From assembly GCA_965198795.1 (NCBI GenBank), contig OZ240674.1, positions 1,922,001 to 1,986,000 of the forward strand: a stretch of DNA of 64,000 nt, read 5' to 3'. Source of the DNA: G965198795 sp965198795 (GTDB lineage Bacteria; Pseudomonadota; Alphaproteobacteria; Rhodospirillales; Casp-alpha2). Positions within the stretch are counted from its first letter, which is position 1. The number at the start of each line of letters is the position of its first letter. Shown one piece after another: positions 34,687 to 43,331 of this stretch. The position numbers and the translations under genes are program-made. Below the pieces are notes generated by a model. That model had not been told where the DNA came from. It saw only the letters and a program-made list of their open reading frames with translations, and did not search any database.

Positions 34687-35093
34687 TCAGCCGTCATTCC
34701 GGGTTGGCGGCGCATTGAGATACGCGTCTAACTCCGTCCGGGTGAAGCGGCCTCTGTGTTTGTGGGGGGCGAGGGGCTTCATCGGGCCTCTCTCGCCCAT
34801 GGGCCGTCCAGCGAAGCGGCCATGGGAGATCATCCGGAGGACATAGCCGCGTTGAGGGGATGGCGGAAGCTGGGCGGTTCGACGGCCTCATCCGCAAGCT
34901 CGATCCCCACGAGCTGGCAGTCATCGGGAAGGACCATCTGTTCCACGCCGGGAAAGCTGCGGAACGGCACGTGCGCCCATCCCTTCGACGTGTCCGCTTT
35001 CCGCGTCAAATCGCGCTTGTGTCTGGCGGCGACCGTAAAGGTGAAGCTGGCGCCGAAGGCGTGAGCCGTCCGGAACAAATTGCCCGCGTTCAT
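34687..35093 (-). pseudogene. SpoU-family RNA 2'-O-methyltransferase, decayed
   Basis: From 35093 leftwards the frame reads MNAGNLFRTAHAFGASFTFTV, then ADTSKGWAHVPF and CQLVGIELADEAVE, a normal SpoU/TrmH N-terminal half. After NAAM the frame changes and the sequence resumes near the C-terminus as RFAGRPMGERGP and RGRFTRTELDAYL, ending at 34687. The whole catalytic centre, with the conserved N-x-G/S-x-S and SAM-binding knot motifs, is deleted. This is a recent internal deletion plus frameshift, so the remaining 87-codon frame should be inactive. Confidence 0.78.
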
Positions 35094-35295
35094 GGTCTTT
35101 GATATGCGTTCGGCGCCGGCGCGGAAATAGCCGTGCGCGGGGTTTCCTTGATTTTCGCGGCTTTGTTCCCCGGATGAGCGGGAGTCTGGACTTCACAATG
35201 GCCGCCGGCCCTGATAGCACAACGGGCGGCGAACGTAACCAAACGCGCGCCGGGGCCGGACTCCCGCCCGCGCGGAAATGACGGAGGGAAAAGGA

Positions 35296-36282
35296 ATGCG
35301 GGCGGTCGTCGCGAATGGATTCGAGGGGCTGGATGGCCTGACTTTAGTGGACGACGCGCCCGAACCGCCCATGACGCCGGGCGGCGTCCGCATCCGCGTA
35401 CACGCGGCGGGGTTGAACTTCGCCGACACCCTCATGGTCAAGGGCGAATATCAGGTCAAGCCTCCGTCCCCTTTCTCGCCGGGGCTGGAAGTCTCGGGAG
35501 AGGTGATTGAAACCGACGGCGCCGTCACGCGTGTAAGGCCAGGCGAGCGCGTGATGGCCGTACTGCCCCACGGCGGCTATGCGGCCGAGGCTGTGGCGCA
35601 TGAAACCGCAGTCTACAGGATTCCCGATAATCTGGGCTACGCGGAGGCGGCCGGATTCCCCGTCGTTTACGGGACGTCCCACATCGGACTCCGGGACAAA
35701 ATCCGCCTGCGGGCCGGCGAGACGCTATTGGTCAACGGCGCCGCGGGGGGCGTGGGCCTGACCGCCGTCGAGATCGCCAAGAAGATGGGCGCGGCCGTGA
35801 TCGCCGCCGCTGGCGGCGCGGACAAGCTGGCCATCGCTGAAAAATACGGCGCCGATCATCTGATTGATTACCGCCGCGAGGATATCCGGGCGCGCGTCAA
35901 GCAACTGACGGGCGGCCGGGGTGCCGACGCGGTTTATGATCCGGTCGGGGGGCCGGCGTTCGACGCGTCGCTCCGCGCCGCCGCCCAAGGCGGCCGTATC
36001 CTGATCGTCGGATTCGCGAGCGGAACCGTGCCGCGGATTCCGGCCAATATCCTGTTGGTGAAGAATATCTCGGCTGTCGGTTATTACTGGGGCGCGCACC
36101 TGAAGCTTGATCCGGACCTGGTGGAAAACTCCTTCGCCGAACTGCTTGAGTGGGTGGAAGCGGGCGACCTCGCGCCTCACGTCTCTCACACCTATGATCT
36201 GGCGGACTACAGGGAGGCCCTTGAAGCCCTTTCGGGCCGCAAATCGTCGGGCAAGGTCGTTCTGCTGACGGGCGCGGCGTAG
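35296..36282 (+). CDS. NADPH:quinone oxidoreductase family protein
   Basis: A 328-residue zinc-independent medium-chain dehydrogenase/reductase. The N-terminal GroES-like domain (RAVVANGFEG, VHAAGLNFADTLMVKGEYQ, FSPGLEVSGEV) precedes the NADPH-binding domain with the fingerprint NGAAGGVGLTAVEIAKKMGA near residues 142-160. No catalytic or structural zinc cysteines are present. The ATG at 35296 is favoured over 35278 because GGAGGG lies seven bases before it. Likely role: reduction of quinones or activated alkenes. Confidence 0.9.
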   Translation: MRAVVANGFEGLDGLTLVDDAPEPPMTPGGVRIRVHAAGLNFADTLMVKGEYQVKPPSPFSPGLEVSGEVIETDGAVTRVRPGERVMAVLPHGGYAAEAVAHETAVYRIPDNLGYAEAAGFPVVYGTSHIGLRDKIRLRAGETLLVNGAAGGVGLTAVEIAKKMGAAVIAAAGGADKLAIAEKYGADHLIDYRREDIRARVKQLTGGRGADAVYDPVGGPAFDASLRAAAQGGRILIVGFASGTVPRIPANILLVKNISAVGYYWGAHLKLDPDLVENSFAELLEWVEAGDLAPHVSHTYDLADYREALEALSGRKSSGKVVLLTGAA

Positions 36283-36314
36283 GGGGACGGCCGTCACCCC
36301 GGCGCGTGGTCGGC

Positions 36315-37565
36315 TTAGGCCGGGGCGCGCGCCGGGCGGCTCTCCGGGATCGGCAGGTGGATCAGGGCGGCGGCGATCCCGAGCCCGATCGACCCATACC
36401 ACACAAGATCGTATGATCCCGTTTGGTCATAAAGGTACCCGCCGAGCCAGACGCCCAGAAAGCTGCCGATCTGGTGGCTGAGGAACGTGATTCCGAAAAG
36501 CGTCGAGAGATAACGCACACCGAACATGGACGCGACCAGGCCGCTGGTGAGCGGCACCGTGCCCAGCCAGAACAGGCCCATGACGGCGGCGAAGATCAGC
36601 ATGTTAAGTTCGGTCTTCGGCATGATCAGCATCACGGCGATGCAGAGGGCGCGCAGAAAATAAAGCCAGCTGAGGACGTATTTCTTCCGCGCCTTGCCGC
36701 CCAGCCAGCCGCATCCGTAGGTGCCGATAATATTGAACAGCCCCACCAGCGAGAGCGCCGTGGCGGCGACGGCGGGCTCCATGGCCAGGTCCCTCAGATA
36801 GGCCGGGAGGTGCACGGTGATGAAGCTGACTTGAAAGCCGCAGACGAAGAACCCGGCCGTCAGCAGAATATAGCCCTGGTGGCCGTGGGCCTCGCCCAGC
36901 ATTTCCCTCAAGGTCCTTTCCCGGGGCCGTGACGCGTCCCCGGGACTGGCGGACTGTTCGTCCCGCGCCTTGACGCGGGTCATCGCGTAAGCCAGGGGCG
37001 CCAGGATCATGGCGATCGCCGCCAGATACAGCAGCGACGTCATCCAGCCGTGCGCCTCGATCAGGCCCTGGCCGAGCGGCGTCATGTAGAACTGGCCGAA
37101 GGACCCGCCCGCGCTGGCGACGCCGAGGGCGAGGGAGCGGTGCTGTTCCGGGACGCGTCTGCCGACGGCGCCCAGCACGACGCCGAAGCCGGTCCCGGCC
37201 TGCGCCAGACCGATCAGCAGGCCCGCGCCCACGTTGAACTCGAAAATGCTCTCGGCGTTCCCCATGACGAAAAGACCCGCGCCATACAACAGGGCGCCAG
37301 CGATCATCACCCGAAGAGAGCCGTATTTGTCCGCCACGACGCCGAAGACCGGCGTGAACACGCCCCAGATCAGGTTTTGCGCGGCGAGTGCGAGGGCGAA
37401 GGTCTCGCGCGTCATTTCCAGGTCCGCCGTCATGGGCGCGAGGTAGAAGCCCAGCGTGCCGCGAAGTCCCATGTTGATGGACGCGATCAGGCATCCGGCG
37501 ACGGCCACAAGCCAGACGGCGGCGGTAATCCTGGAGGCGGTCGATGAGGCGCCGGCGCCGGACAT
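36315..37565 (-). CDS. Major facilitator superfamily transporter
   Basis: A 416-residue inner-membrane protein with about twelve hydrophobic segments in two six-helix halves, separated by a charged cytoplasmic loop near residue 210 (RVKARDEQSASPGDASR). The loop 2-3 motif is GVVADKYGSLRVMIAG, matching the MFS 'G-x-h-x-D-x-x-G/R' signature. Its start lies two bases after the end of the EamA transporter, so the two form an operon read leftwards. The substrate is unknown; monocarboxylate-type MFS proteins look similar. Confidence 0.88.
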   Translation of the reverse strand: MSGAGASSTASRITAAVWLVAVAGCLIASINMGLRGTLGFYLAPMTADLEMTRETFALALAAQNLIWGVFTPVFGVVADKYGSLRVMIAGALLYGAGLFVMGNAESIFEFNVGAGLLIGLAQAGTGFGVVLGAVGRRVPEQHRSLALGVASAGGSFGQFYMTPLGQGLIEAHGWMTSLLYLAAIAMILAPLAYAMTRVKARDEQSASPGDASRPRERTLREMLGEAHGHQGYILLTAGFFVCGFQVSFITVHLPAYLRDLAMEPAVAATALSLVGLFNIIGTYGCGWLGGKARKKYVLSWLYFLRALCIAVMLIMPKTELNMLIFAAVMGLFWLGTVPLTSGLVASMFGVRYLSTLFGITFLSHQIGSFLGVWLGGYLYDQTGSYDLVWYGSIGLGIAAALIHLPIPESRPARAPA

Positions 37566-37567
37566 GG

Positions 37568-38491
37568 CTAAGGTTTTTCCTGGCCAAGAGCGGCAGGAAG
37601 TTCCGTCACGGTTTCGCCCGCTGTCTTGTCTTTACCCAGGATGAACATGTTCCCCGACAAAACGAGGGCGATTCCCGCGGCGATTTCCGGCGTCCAGGTA
37701 AAATCCTCGGCGAAGCTGGAAACGGTGACCGCGACCACGGGCATCATGATCATCACGTAAGACGCCTTGCCCGGGCCGATGCGGCCGATCAGCGTCAGAA
37801 AGCTCCAGAAGCCGATCACGCTGGCCCCCAAGCTTAGAAACAGCAGCGAGCCGATATATTCCAGGCTGATTTCGATTTCGAAACTCGCGCCCCTGGTCAA
37901 TGAATAGACCGTGAAGAAGATCGCGCCGTAGGTCATGCCGACGGCGTTGGAACGGATAACTGGAAGACCGTGTTTCTGGTTGAGCGCGCTCATGATCATG
38001 CCGGCCGCGGCCGAGGCGGCGCCCGCGAGCACGAGGAAGACGTCCTGGGCGCGCTCCGCCGACCGGCCGGAGGTGCCGAATTCCGGCCAGAAGATCACTG
38101 CGACGCCGGCGAGGCCGAGAACGGAACCCAGGATGGCCTTGCCCTCGAACGGCGCCTTAAGCCAAATCCATCCGCCAACCGTGTTCATGATCAAGATGGT
38201 GGCGAACAGGATTGAGACCAGCCCGCTGGTGAGATTGAGGCTGCCCACGTAGACCAGATAGAAGTTGACGCCGAACAGGAAGAAACCCTGGGCGGCCATG
38301 CGCAGGTGGCCGTTCAGGCTGAATTTCAGCGAACGCCCCGTCGCCACGCAGAGCGGGATCATGACCGCGGCGGCGATGATGAACCGGTAGGCCACCGACA
38401 CTTCGGGCGCGACAACGCCCAGTTGGAACTGAACGGCGATCCAGCTGAGACCCCAGAAGAACACGGTCGTCGCGTATAAGAAAAAATTCAT
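37568..38491 (-). CDS. EamA/DMT-family transporter
   Basis: A 307-residue membrane protein with ten predicted helices in two EamA repeats (MNFFLYATTVFFWGLSWIAVQ at the start; LSLGASVIGFWSFLTLIGRIGP in the second repeat). The ATG at 38491 gives a first helix at the very N-terminus, normal for this family; the in-frame extension to 38566 is polar and rejected. It is the first gene of a two-gene operon with the MFS gene. It is probably an exporter of small metabolites or amino acids; substrate unknown. Confidence 0.88.
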   Translation of the reverse strand: MNFFLYATTVFFWGLSWIAVQFQLGVVAPEVSVAYRFIIAAAVMIPLCVATGRSLKFSLNGHLRMAAQGFFLFGVNFYLVYVGSLNLTSGLVSILFATILIMNTVGGWIWLKAPFEGKAILGSVLGLAGVAVIFWPEFGTSGRSAERAQDVFLVLAGAASAAAGMIMSALNQKHGLPVIRSNAVGMTYGAIFFTVYSLTRGASFEIEISLEYIGSLLFLSLGASVIGFWSFLTLIGRIGPGKASYVMIMMPVVAVTVSSFAEDFTWTPEIAAGIALVLSGNMFILGKDKTAGETVTELPAALGQEKP

Positions 38492-38655
38492 TCCACAACC
38501 TACGGGCGCCGGGAATAAAACAGAAGGCCTGATTACGGCATGGGTGTCATGCCATTTGGTCATCAATCCCGTGAAACGGCGGTTGAGTCCCGGAAAAAGA
38601 AACGGGACCCCGGCGGGGCGAGCCGGGATTCCGTTCTCGGGGAGAGGCCGCCCAA

Positions 38656-38890
38656 GGCGTTATGAGATTGGGCGGAGCGACTCATGGGTTTCTAAGCTGT
38701 TTGATCCGCCATCCCCGCGCTTTTGCTTTGTCATTCCCGCGAAGGCCGGAATCCAGCCGGGCGGCCCGCGTTCCGGCTTATCGTGAATGATGGTTGATCA
38801 TGCGCGGCAAGGGGCAGTCTGGACCCCAGTCAACGCGGGGGTGATAAAAGTAATAACGCAGGGCATGAATATAACCGACGTCATAACGCC
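38656..38890. mobile_element. Miniature inverted-repeat element, copy 2
   Basis: The left end GGCGTTATGAGATT and right end GTCATAACGCC form terminal inverted repeats (ten of eleven bases match). The 235-base interior is closely similar in order and sequence to copy 1 at 34419, including the TCATTCCCGCGAAGG palindrome and CGCGTTCCGGCTTATCGT. It has no coding capacity and lies upstream of the DMT/MFS operon and downstream of the small DUF1127-like gene. Confidence 0.8.
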
Positions 38891-38921
38891 CTCAGGGGGC
38901 GGGGCGGCCCGGAGAGTTCAA

Positions 38922-39137
38922 TTATTCAAGGCCGAAAGCCTTTTGGGCCTTGGCGCTGGTCAGGCCGGCGTCGTCCAGCAGGCGGGCGTCCAGACCTTGA
39001 ACATGCAGACGCTCCTCGTGACGGGCTTGAGCGCGGCAGAGCGCCTTGAACGCCGTGTAGGGCAGGTCGAAGACGGCCTGGGCGGCGGCGGCCGGCGTGA
39101 TGTGGGACAACCAGGTCGTTTGCGTCTGGCGGATCAT
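38922..39137 (-). CDS. DUF1127-like small protein
   Basis: A 71-residue basic protein starting MIRQTQTTWLSHITP (ATG at 39137; 39155 also possible). The C-terminal part, RLHVQGLDARLLDDAGLTSAKA, resembles the 'L-x-x-L-D-x-x-x-L-x-D-x-G-L-s' tail of DUF1127/YjiS-type proteins, which are frequent in alphaproteobacteria and have been linked to RNA and phosphate homeostasis. The match is partial. It is divergent from the LysR gene across an AT-rich gap. Confidence 0.6.
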   Translation of the reverse strand: MIRQTQTTWLSHITPAAAAQAVFDLPYTAFKALCRAQARHEERLHVQGLDARLLDDAGLTSAKAQKAFGLE

Positions 39138-39289
39138 GGTTCGTCTCCTCGTCACTCACCAGGTGTTTCAGGCGCCAGGTGTTTCAGGGCGGGGCTGGAG
39201 GGCCTCTGGAGCGTGGCGGTGGAACCTGGCGCCGCGCCGGTGAAAAGAGATATACGGATTCGCGCGCGGCGCCTCAAACGACGAATTCT

Positions 39290-39419
39290 GATATAATGAT
39301 TAGAAAAATTAATCCATTAATATTGACAATATATTAACTTGTTTTTAAATTCAATGAATTATATGATAATTGTAGTTTTTCTCATTGACATATGAATTAT
39401 TTTTTATCATTAAAATCTT
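39290..39419. promoter_or_regulatory. AT-rich promoter region before LysR-type gene
   Basis: About 130 bases are overwhelmingly A and T, in contrast to the GC-rich surroundings, and run up to the LysR-type start. TTGACA-like (TTGACAATATATT near 39323 and CATTGACATATGAATTA near 39384) and TAT-rich boxes are present. This could be an AT-rich regulator target (for example a nucleoid protein) as well as a promoter. Confidence 0.5.
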
Positions 39420-40343
39420 ATGACATTCACGCCAGCCGCCTTGGTAAAGCTGAAACGGCGACTCCCGCCCTTGAACGCGCTGCGCGCCTTCGAGGCCGCC
39501 GCGCGTCATCTCAGTTTCACCAAGGCGGCCGACGAATTGAACGTCACCCAGGCCGCCGTTAGCCATCAGATCAAGGGGCTGGAGGATTGGCTGGGGACGG
39601 CGCTGTTTCGCCGTTTGAACAGATCGCTTTTGCTGACGGACCAGGGTCAGGTCCTCCTGCCTGCGGCGACGGAGGCGTTCGACCGGCTGGCCAGCGGCGT
39701 GGCGATGGTCCGAAGGAGGGATCAGGAAGGCGTGCTTTCCGTCACCACCCTGGACAGTTTCGCGTCGGCCTGGCTGGTGCCCCGATTGGGCAAATTCCGG
39801 CAGAGGCACCCGGACGTGGATGTCCGGGTGACGGTGTCCGACCAGGTCATGGATTTGGGCGCCGAGGGCCTTGACGTGGGAATCCGCTATGGCTTGGGCG
39901 ATTGGACGGGGGTGGAGGCGACGAAGCTTTTGGATGAGACCCTGTTTCCCGTGGCCGCTCCGGATTTCGCCGGGCGGCATCAATTGAGGACGCCGGAGGA
40001 TCTGGGCCGCGTCACGTTGCTGCATGACGACATGCCGCTCGACTGGGAGGATTGGTTTCGCGCGGCCGGCTGTGACGAGGCGTTCTCCAAACGGGGTCCG
40101 GGCTTCACCCATTCGAACCTGGTGCTGATTTCGGCCCGCGCCGGCGAGGGCGTCGCCCTGGGCCGGTCCGTTCTGGTGGATGAAGACCTAAGGGCGGGCC
40201 GGTTGGTGCGTATCTGCGGGTGCGCCATGAACGCGCCGCAGGCCTATTACATCATCACGCCCAAGGGGTCGCCGGAAAGCACCAAGGTCAAGGCCTTTAA
40301 AAAATGGCTGTTGAGCGAGGCGGGGCCAAAAGCGGGCGCTTAA
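39420..40343 (+). CDS. GcvA-like LysR-family transcriptional regulator
   Basis: A 307-residue regulator. The N-terminal winged helix reads LPPLNALRAFEAAARHLSFT, then KAADELNVTQAAVSHQIKGLE, the typical GcvA-branch form. The substrate-binding domain begins about residue 100 (SVTTLDSFASAWLVPRLGKF) and has FPVAAPDF and the WEDWF segment. It starts directly at the end of an AT-rich gap with no strong ribosome site. Its targets may be the divergent small gene or its own promoter. The ligand is unknown. Confidence 0.9.
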   Translation: MTFTPAALVKLKRRLPPLNALRAFEAAARHLSFTKAADELNVTQAAVSHQIKGLEDWLGTALFRRLNRSLLLTDQGQVLLPAATEAFDRLASGVAMVRRRDQEGVLSVTTLDSFASAWLVPRLGKFRQRHPDVDVRVTVSDQVMDLGAEGLDVGIRYGLGDWTGVEATKLLDETLFPVAAPDFAGRHQLRTPEDLGRVTLLHDDMPLDWEDWFRAAGCDEAFSKRGPGFTHSNLVLISARAGEGVALGRSVLVDEDLRAGRLVRICGCAMNAPQAYYIITPKGSPESTKVKAFKKWLLSEAGPKAGA

Positions 40344-40567
40344 CACCCCCCGCCCCATCATTCCCGCCCGCACGGGGGCGCGGCGGGAGTCCGCCCGCAC
40401 AGGGCGCGCCGGTCCATTTATCGAATAAACGTCTCTTTGGGCGTTCCCTGTCCGCCAAGGGATGGCCGGAACACGCCGCCGGGAACGGCGCCTGAACGCG
40501 CCGGTCCATACTCTTGTCCATCTCTTTACGTGATGCGCCTCACGCCCCATGCGGGTATGGTGCGGCG

Positions 40568-41383
40568 ATGACGTGGTTCTTCCCGCTTTGCCGAGATAGC
40601 TATCTCCGCCTGGCGTCGCTCTTTCCCGGACTGGTTGTTCCCCTGATCCTGATGCTGGGCTGGGACATTGTGCTGCGCTGGGCGCGTTTGGCGCCGGACA
40701 ATCTATTCATCGGCCCCGGTTGGGAGGGGGTGGCGCTGCGGATGTCCGTCTATCTGTTCGGCTTTCTGGGCAACGCGGCCTTCCTGCTATGGGCGACGCG
40801 TTTGGCGGCGAACCCGGACGCGCCGCTCCGCGACATTCTGAGCTTTCGCGGGTACGGCCGGTTCCTGAACGCCCTCGCCCTGATGTTCGCGTTGCCTGCG
40901 GCGGGCGGGATCATCGTTTTTGGCGGGGGCGAGCCCCTGCCACACAGCGTGTTCGCCGCCTACAACATCCTGAATCAGCAGCAGGTTCACCCCGTTTTGC
41001 TGAACTACATTTACGGGGCGTTCGCGAGTTCCGCGTCCTACCTGCCGTTTTTGCTGTTCCTGCCCGCCCTTTATTGGACGGTGACGGAGCCGGACACGCC
41101 CCTGCCGGTCCTGTTCGGCAGGGCGAGACGCCTGGTGGGCTGGAAGGTCTTCTGGGTCTGGTTCGCCTGGGTCGTCGCGCCGCTGCCGTTCCTGATCGGC
41201 GCCCGGGGCTGGGTCGCGTTCGAGCGCGTCAGCCGCGGTTGGCTGGAACCCAACGCCGGCCTGGACGCCGCCCTGCTGGCGAGTCAACTGATCCTTCGGA
41301 CGCAAAACAGCTTTACGGACGCGGCTCTCGCGTTATTGGCCTGCATGGCCGCCTGGCTGGCGGTCCGGGAGGAACAGGCATGA
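40568..41383 (+). CDS. Uncharacterised integral membrane protein upstream of trpF
   Basis: A 271-residue protein with about six to seven hydrophobic segments (for example LFPGLVVPLILMLGWDIVL near 20-38 and FWVWFAWVVAPLPFLIGARG near 200). No family motif is recognised. The ATG at 40568 gives a membrane-type N-terminus; an earlier in-frame start at 40514 adds a hydrophilic stretch. Its stop overlaps the first copy of the duplicated trpF start sequence, so it is probably co-transcribed with the trp genes. Function unknown. Confidence 0.75.
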   Translation: MTWFFPLCRDSYLRLASLFPGLVVPLILMLGWDIVLRWARLAPDNLFIGPGWEGVALRMSVYLFGFLGNAAFLLWATRLAANPDAPLRDILSFRGYGRFLNALALMFALPAAGGIIVFGGGEPLPHSVFAAYNILNQQQVHPVLLNYIYGAFASSASYLPFLLFLPALYWTVTEPDTPLPVLFGRARRLVGWKVFWVWFAWVVAPLPFLIGARGWVAFERVSRGWLEPNAGLDAALLASQLILRTQNSFTDAALALLACMAAWLAVREEQA

Positions 41384-41409
41384 CGAAAGTAAAGGCATGA
41401 CGAAAGTAA
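41376..41409. repeat. 17-bp tandem duplication creating a six-codon leader before trpF
   Basis: AGGCATGACGAAAGTAA occurs twice in tandem. The first copy makes a tiny frame (ATG at 41380, six codons MTKVKA, TGA at 41398-41400) that overlaps the upstream stop and the real trpF ATG (41397), both through ATGA. The duplicated unit reproduces the trpF start codons. Confidence 0.9.
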
Positions 41410-42038
41410 AGATTTGCGGCCTGAAAACGCCCGGGATGGTCGATGCGGCCGTGGACGCCGGCGCCGATATGGCGGGCTTTGTCTTTTTCGAGAAGACGCC
41501 CCGGTTCGTCACGCCCGAGACGGCGGCGGGTTTGGGCGCGCGGGTGCCGCCCGGCGTCCACAAGGTCGGTCTTTGCGTCGACGCGTCTGATGAACTGCTG
41601 AAGGCGGTGGTCGAAACGGCGGGCGTCGATATCCTGCAACTCCACGGCGGGGAAACGCCGGAGCGCGTCGCGGAAGTCCGCGCGGCCTTCGGCAAGCCGG
41701 TGATGAAGGCCCTGGGCGTCTCGACGGCGGACGACGTGGCGGCGGCGAAAGCCTATGAGCCCGTTTCCGACCGCTTGCTGTTCGACGCCAAGCCGCCAAG
41801 GGACGCGGACCGCCCCGGAGGCAACGCGGCGACGTTTGACTGGTCCCTGCTGACGGGAACGGAGTGGTCGAAATTCTGGCTGCTGGCGGGCGGGCTTGAT
41901 CCGGAGAATGTGGCCGGCGCGGTCCGGGCGACGAACGCGCCAGGGGTGGATGTTTCATCCGGGGTTGAGCGCGCGCCCGGCGTGAAAAGTGCGGATTTGA
42001 TCCGGGCCTTTGTTGCAGAGGCCAAGTCCGTGGCTTAA
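41397..42038 (+). CDS. trpF: Phosphoribosylanthranilate isomerase
   Basis: A 213-residue TIM-barrel enzyme of tryptophan synthesis converting phosphoribosylanthranilate to CdRP. The start MTKVKICGLKTPGMVDAA holds the catalytic cysteine (ICGLK). DILQLHGGETP and the phosphate-binding ending DVSSGVERAPGVKSADLI are family hallmarks; the acid catalyst is in LLFDAKPP. It is followed by trpB and trpA, the common alphaproteobacterial trpFBA-accD-folC order. Confidence 0.96.
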   Translation: MTKVKICGLKTPGMVDAAVDAGADMAGFVFFEKTPRFVTPETAAGLGARVPPGVHKVGLCVDASDELLKAVVETAGVDILQLHGGETPERVAEVRAAFGKPVMKALGVSTADDVAAAKAYEPVSDRLLFDAKPPRDADRPGGNAATFDWSLLTGTEWSKFWLLAGGLDPENVAGAVRATNAPGVDVSSGVERAPGVKSADLIRAFVAEAKSVA

Positions 42039-42095
42039 AACCCTTAATCCTTCTTTCTAGAGAAGGGGCGGCCTCAAGACAATACGGAGACGGTC

Positions 42096-43319
42096 ATGAA
42101 CGAAGCCAATCCGCAAAAGCTGAACACCTATCGCGACGGCCCTGACGAAGCCGGACGTTTCGGGATCTACGGCGGCCGCTTCGTGGCCGAAACCCTGATG
42201 CCGCTCATTCTAGATGTTGAAAAGGCCTGGGAAGAGGCCAAGGCGGACGACGCGTTTTGGGCCGAGTTTCATTACTTGATGAAGCATTACGTGGGCCGGC
42301 CGAGCCCGCTTTATTTCGCCAGGCGCCTGACTGGGCATTTCGGCGGCGCCAAGGTGTATATGAAGCGCGATGAGTTGAACCACACGGGCGCGCATAAAAT
42401 CAACAACACTATTGGCCAGATACTGCTGGCGCGGCGGATGGGCAAGCCGCGGATCATCGCCGAGACGGGCGCTGGTCAGCACGGCGTGGCGGCGGCCACG
42501 GTCTGCGCCCTGTTTGGCCTGCCCTGCGTTGTTTACATGGGCGAGACGGATGTGAGGCGTCAGCGTCCCAACGTCACCCGCATGAAGATGCTGGGCGCGG
42601 AAATCGTGCCCGTCACGTCGGGCGCCGGCACGCTGAAAGACGCGATGAACGAGGCGCTCAGAGATTGGGTCGCCAATGTGGAAGACACGTTTTACATCAT
42701 CGGCACGGTCGCCGGCCCGCACCCCTATCCGGCCATGGTGCGTGATTTCCAGTGCGTCATCGGCAGGGAATTGAAAGACCAGATGGAGGAAATGGAGGGC
42801 CGTTCGCCGAACACCCTGGTGGCCTCCATCGGCGGCGGGTCCAACGCCATCGGCTTGTTCCACCCGTTCCTGGATGACGGCGACGTCACCCTGATCGGCG
42901 TCGAGGCCGCCGGGCGCGGGATCGAGACGGGCGAGCATTGCGCGAGCCTGACCGGCGGGCGGCCTGGCGTGCTGCACGGCAACCGGACCTATCTTTTGCA
43001 GACCGGGGACGGCCAGATACTGGACGGCCATTCCATTTCGGCCGGACTCGATTATCCCGGCGTCGGACCCGAGCATTCCTGGCTGCGGGATACGGGCCGG
43101 GTCGGTTATGTCGGCGTGACGGACGAGGAGGCGCTCGCGGCCTTTCAGCTTTGCGCCAGGAAAGAAGGAGTCATCCCGGCCCTTGAGCCGAGCCACGCGC
43201 TGGCGCACGTCGCCAAGATCGCGCCGGAACTGCCCAAGGACCACATCATCTGCATGAACATGTGCGGGCGCGGCGACAAGGATGTGGACGCCGTCGCTGG
43301 TTATCTGGGCATGGAATAA
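42096..43319 (+). CDS. trpB: Tryptophan synthase beta chain
   Basis: A 407-residue PLP enzyme joining indole and serine. The PLP lysine is Lys101 in HTGAHKINN, and the substrate glutamate region is AETGAGQHGVAAA. The phosphate-binding loop is SIGGGSNAIG. The full-length protein starts MNEANPQKLNTYRDGPDEAGRF-like and ends shortly after ICMNMCGRGDKD. It lies 57 bases after trpF and 12 bases before trpA. Confidence 0.97.
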   Translation: MNEANPQKLNTYRDGPDEAGRFGIYGGRFVAETLMPLILDVEKAWEEAKADDAFWAEFHYLMKHYVGRPSPLYFARRLTGHFGGAKVYMKRDELNHTGAHKINNTIGQILLARRMGKPRIIAETGAGQHGVAAATVCALFGLPCVVYMGETDVRRQRPNVTRMKMLGAEIVPVTSGAGTLKDAMNEALRDWVANVEDTFYIIGTVAGPHPYPAMVRDFQCVIGRELKDQMEEMEGRSPNTLVASIGGGSNAIGLFHPFLDDGDVTLIGVEAAGRGIETGEHCASLTGGRPGVLHGNRTYLLQTGDGQILDGHSISAGLDYPGVGPEHSWLRDTGRVGYVGVTDEEALAAFQLCARKEGVIPALEPSHALAHVAKIAPELPKDHIICMNMCGRGDKDVDAVAGYLGME

Positions 43320-43331
43320 TGGGATTCAAGA

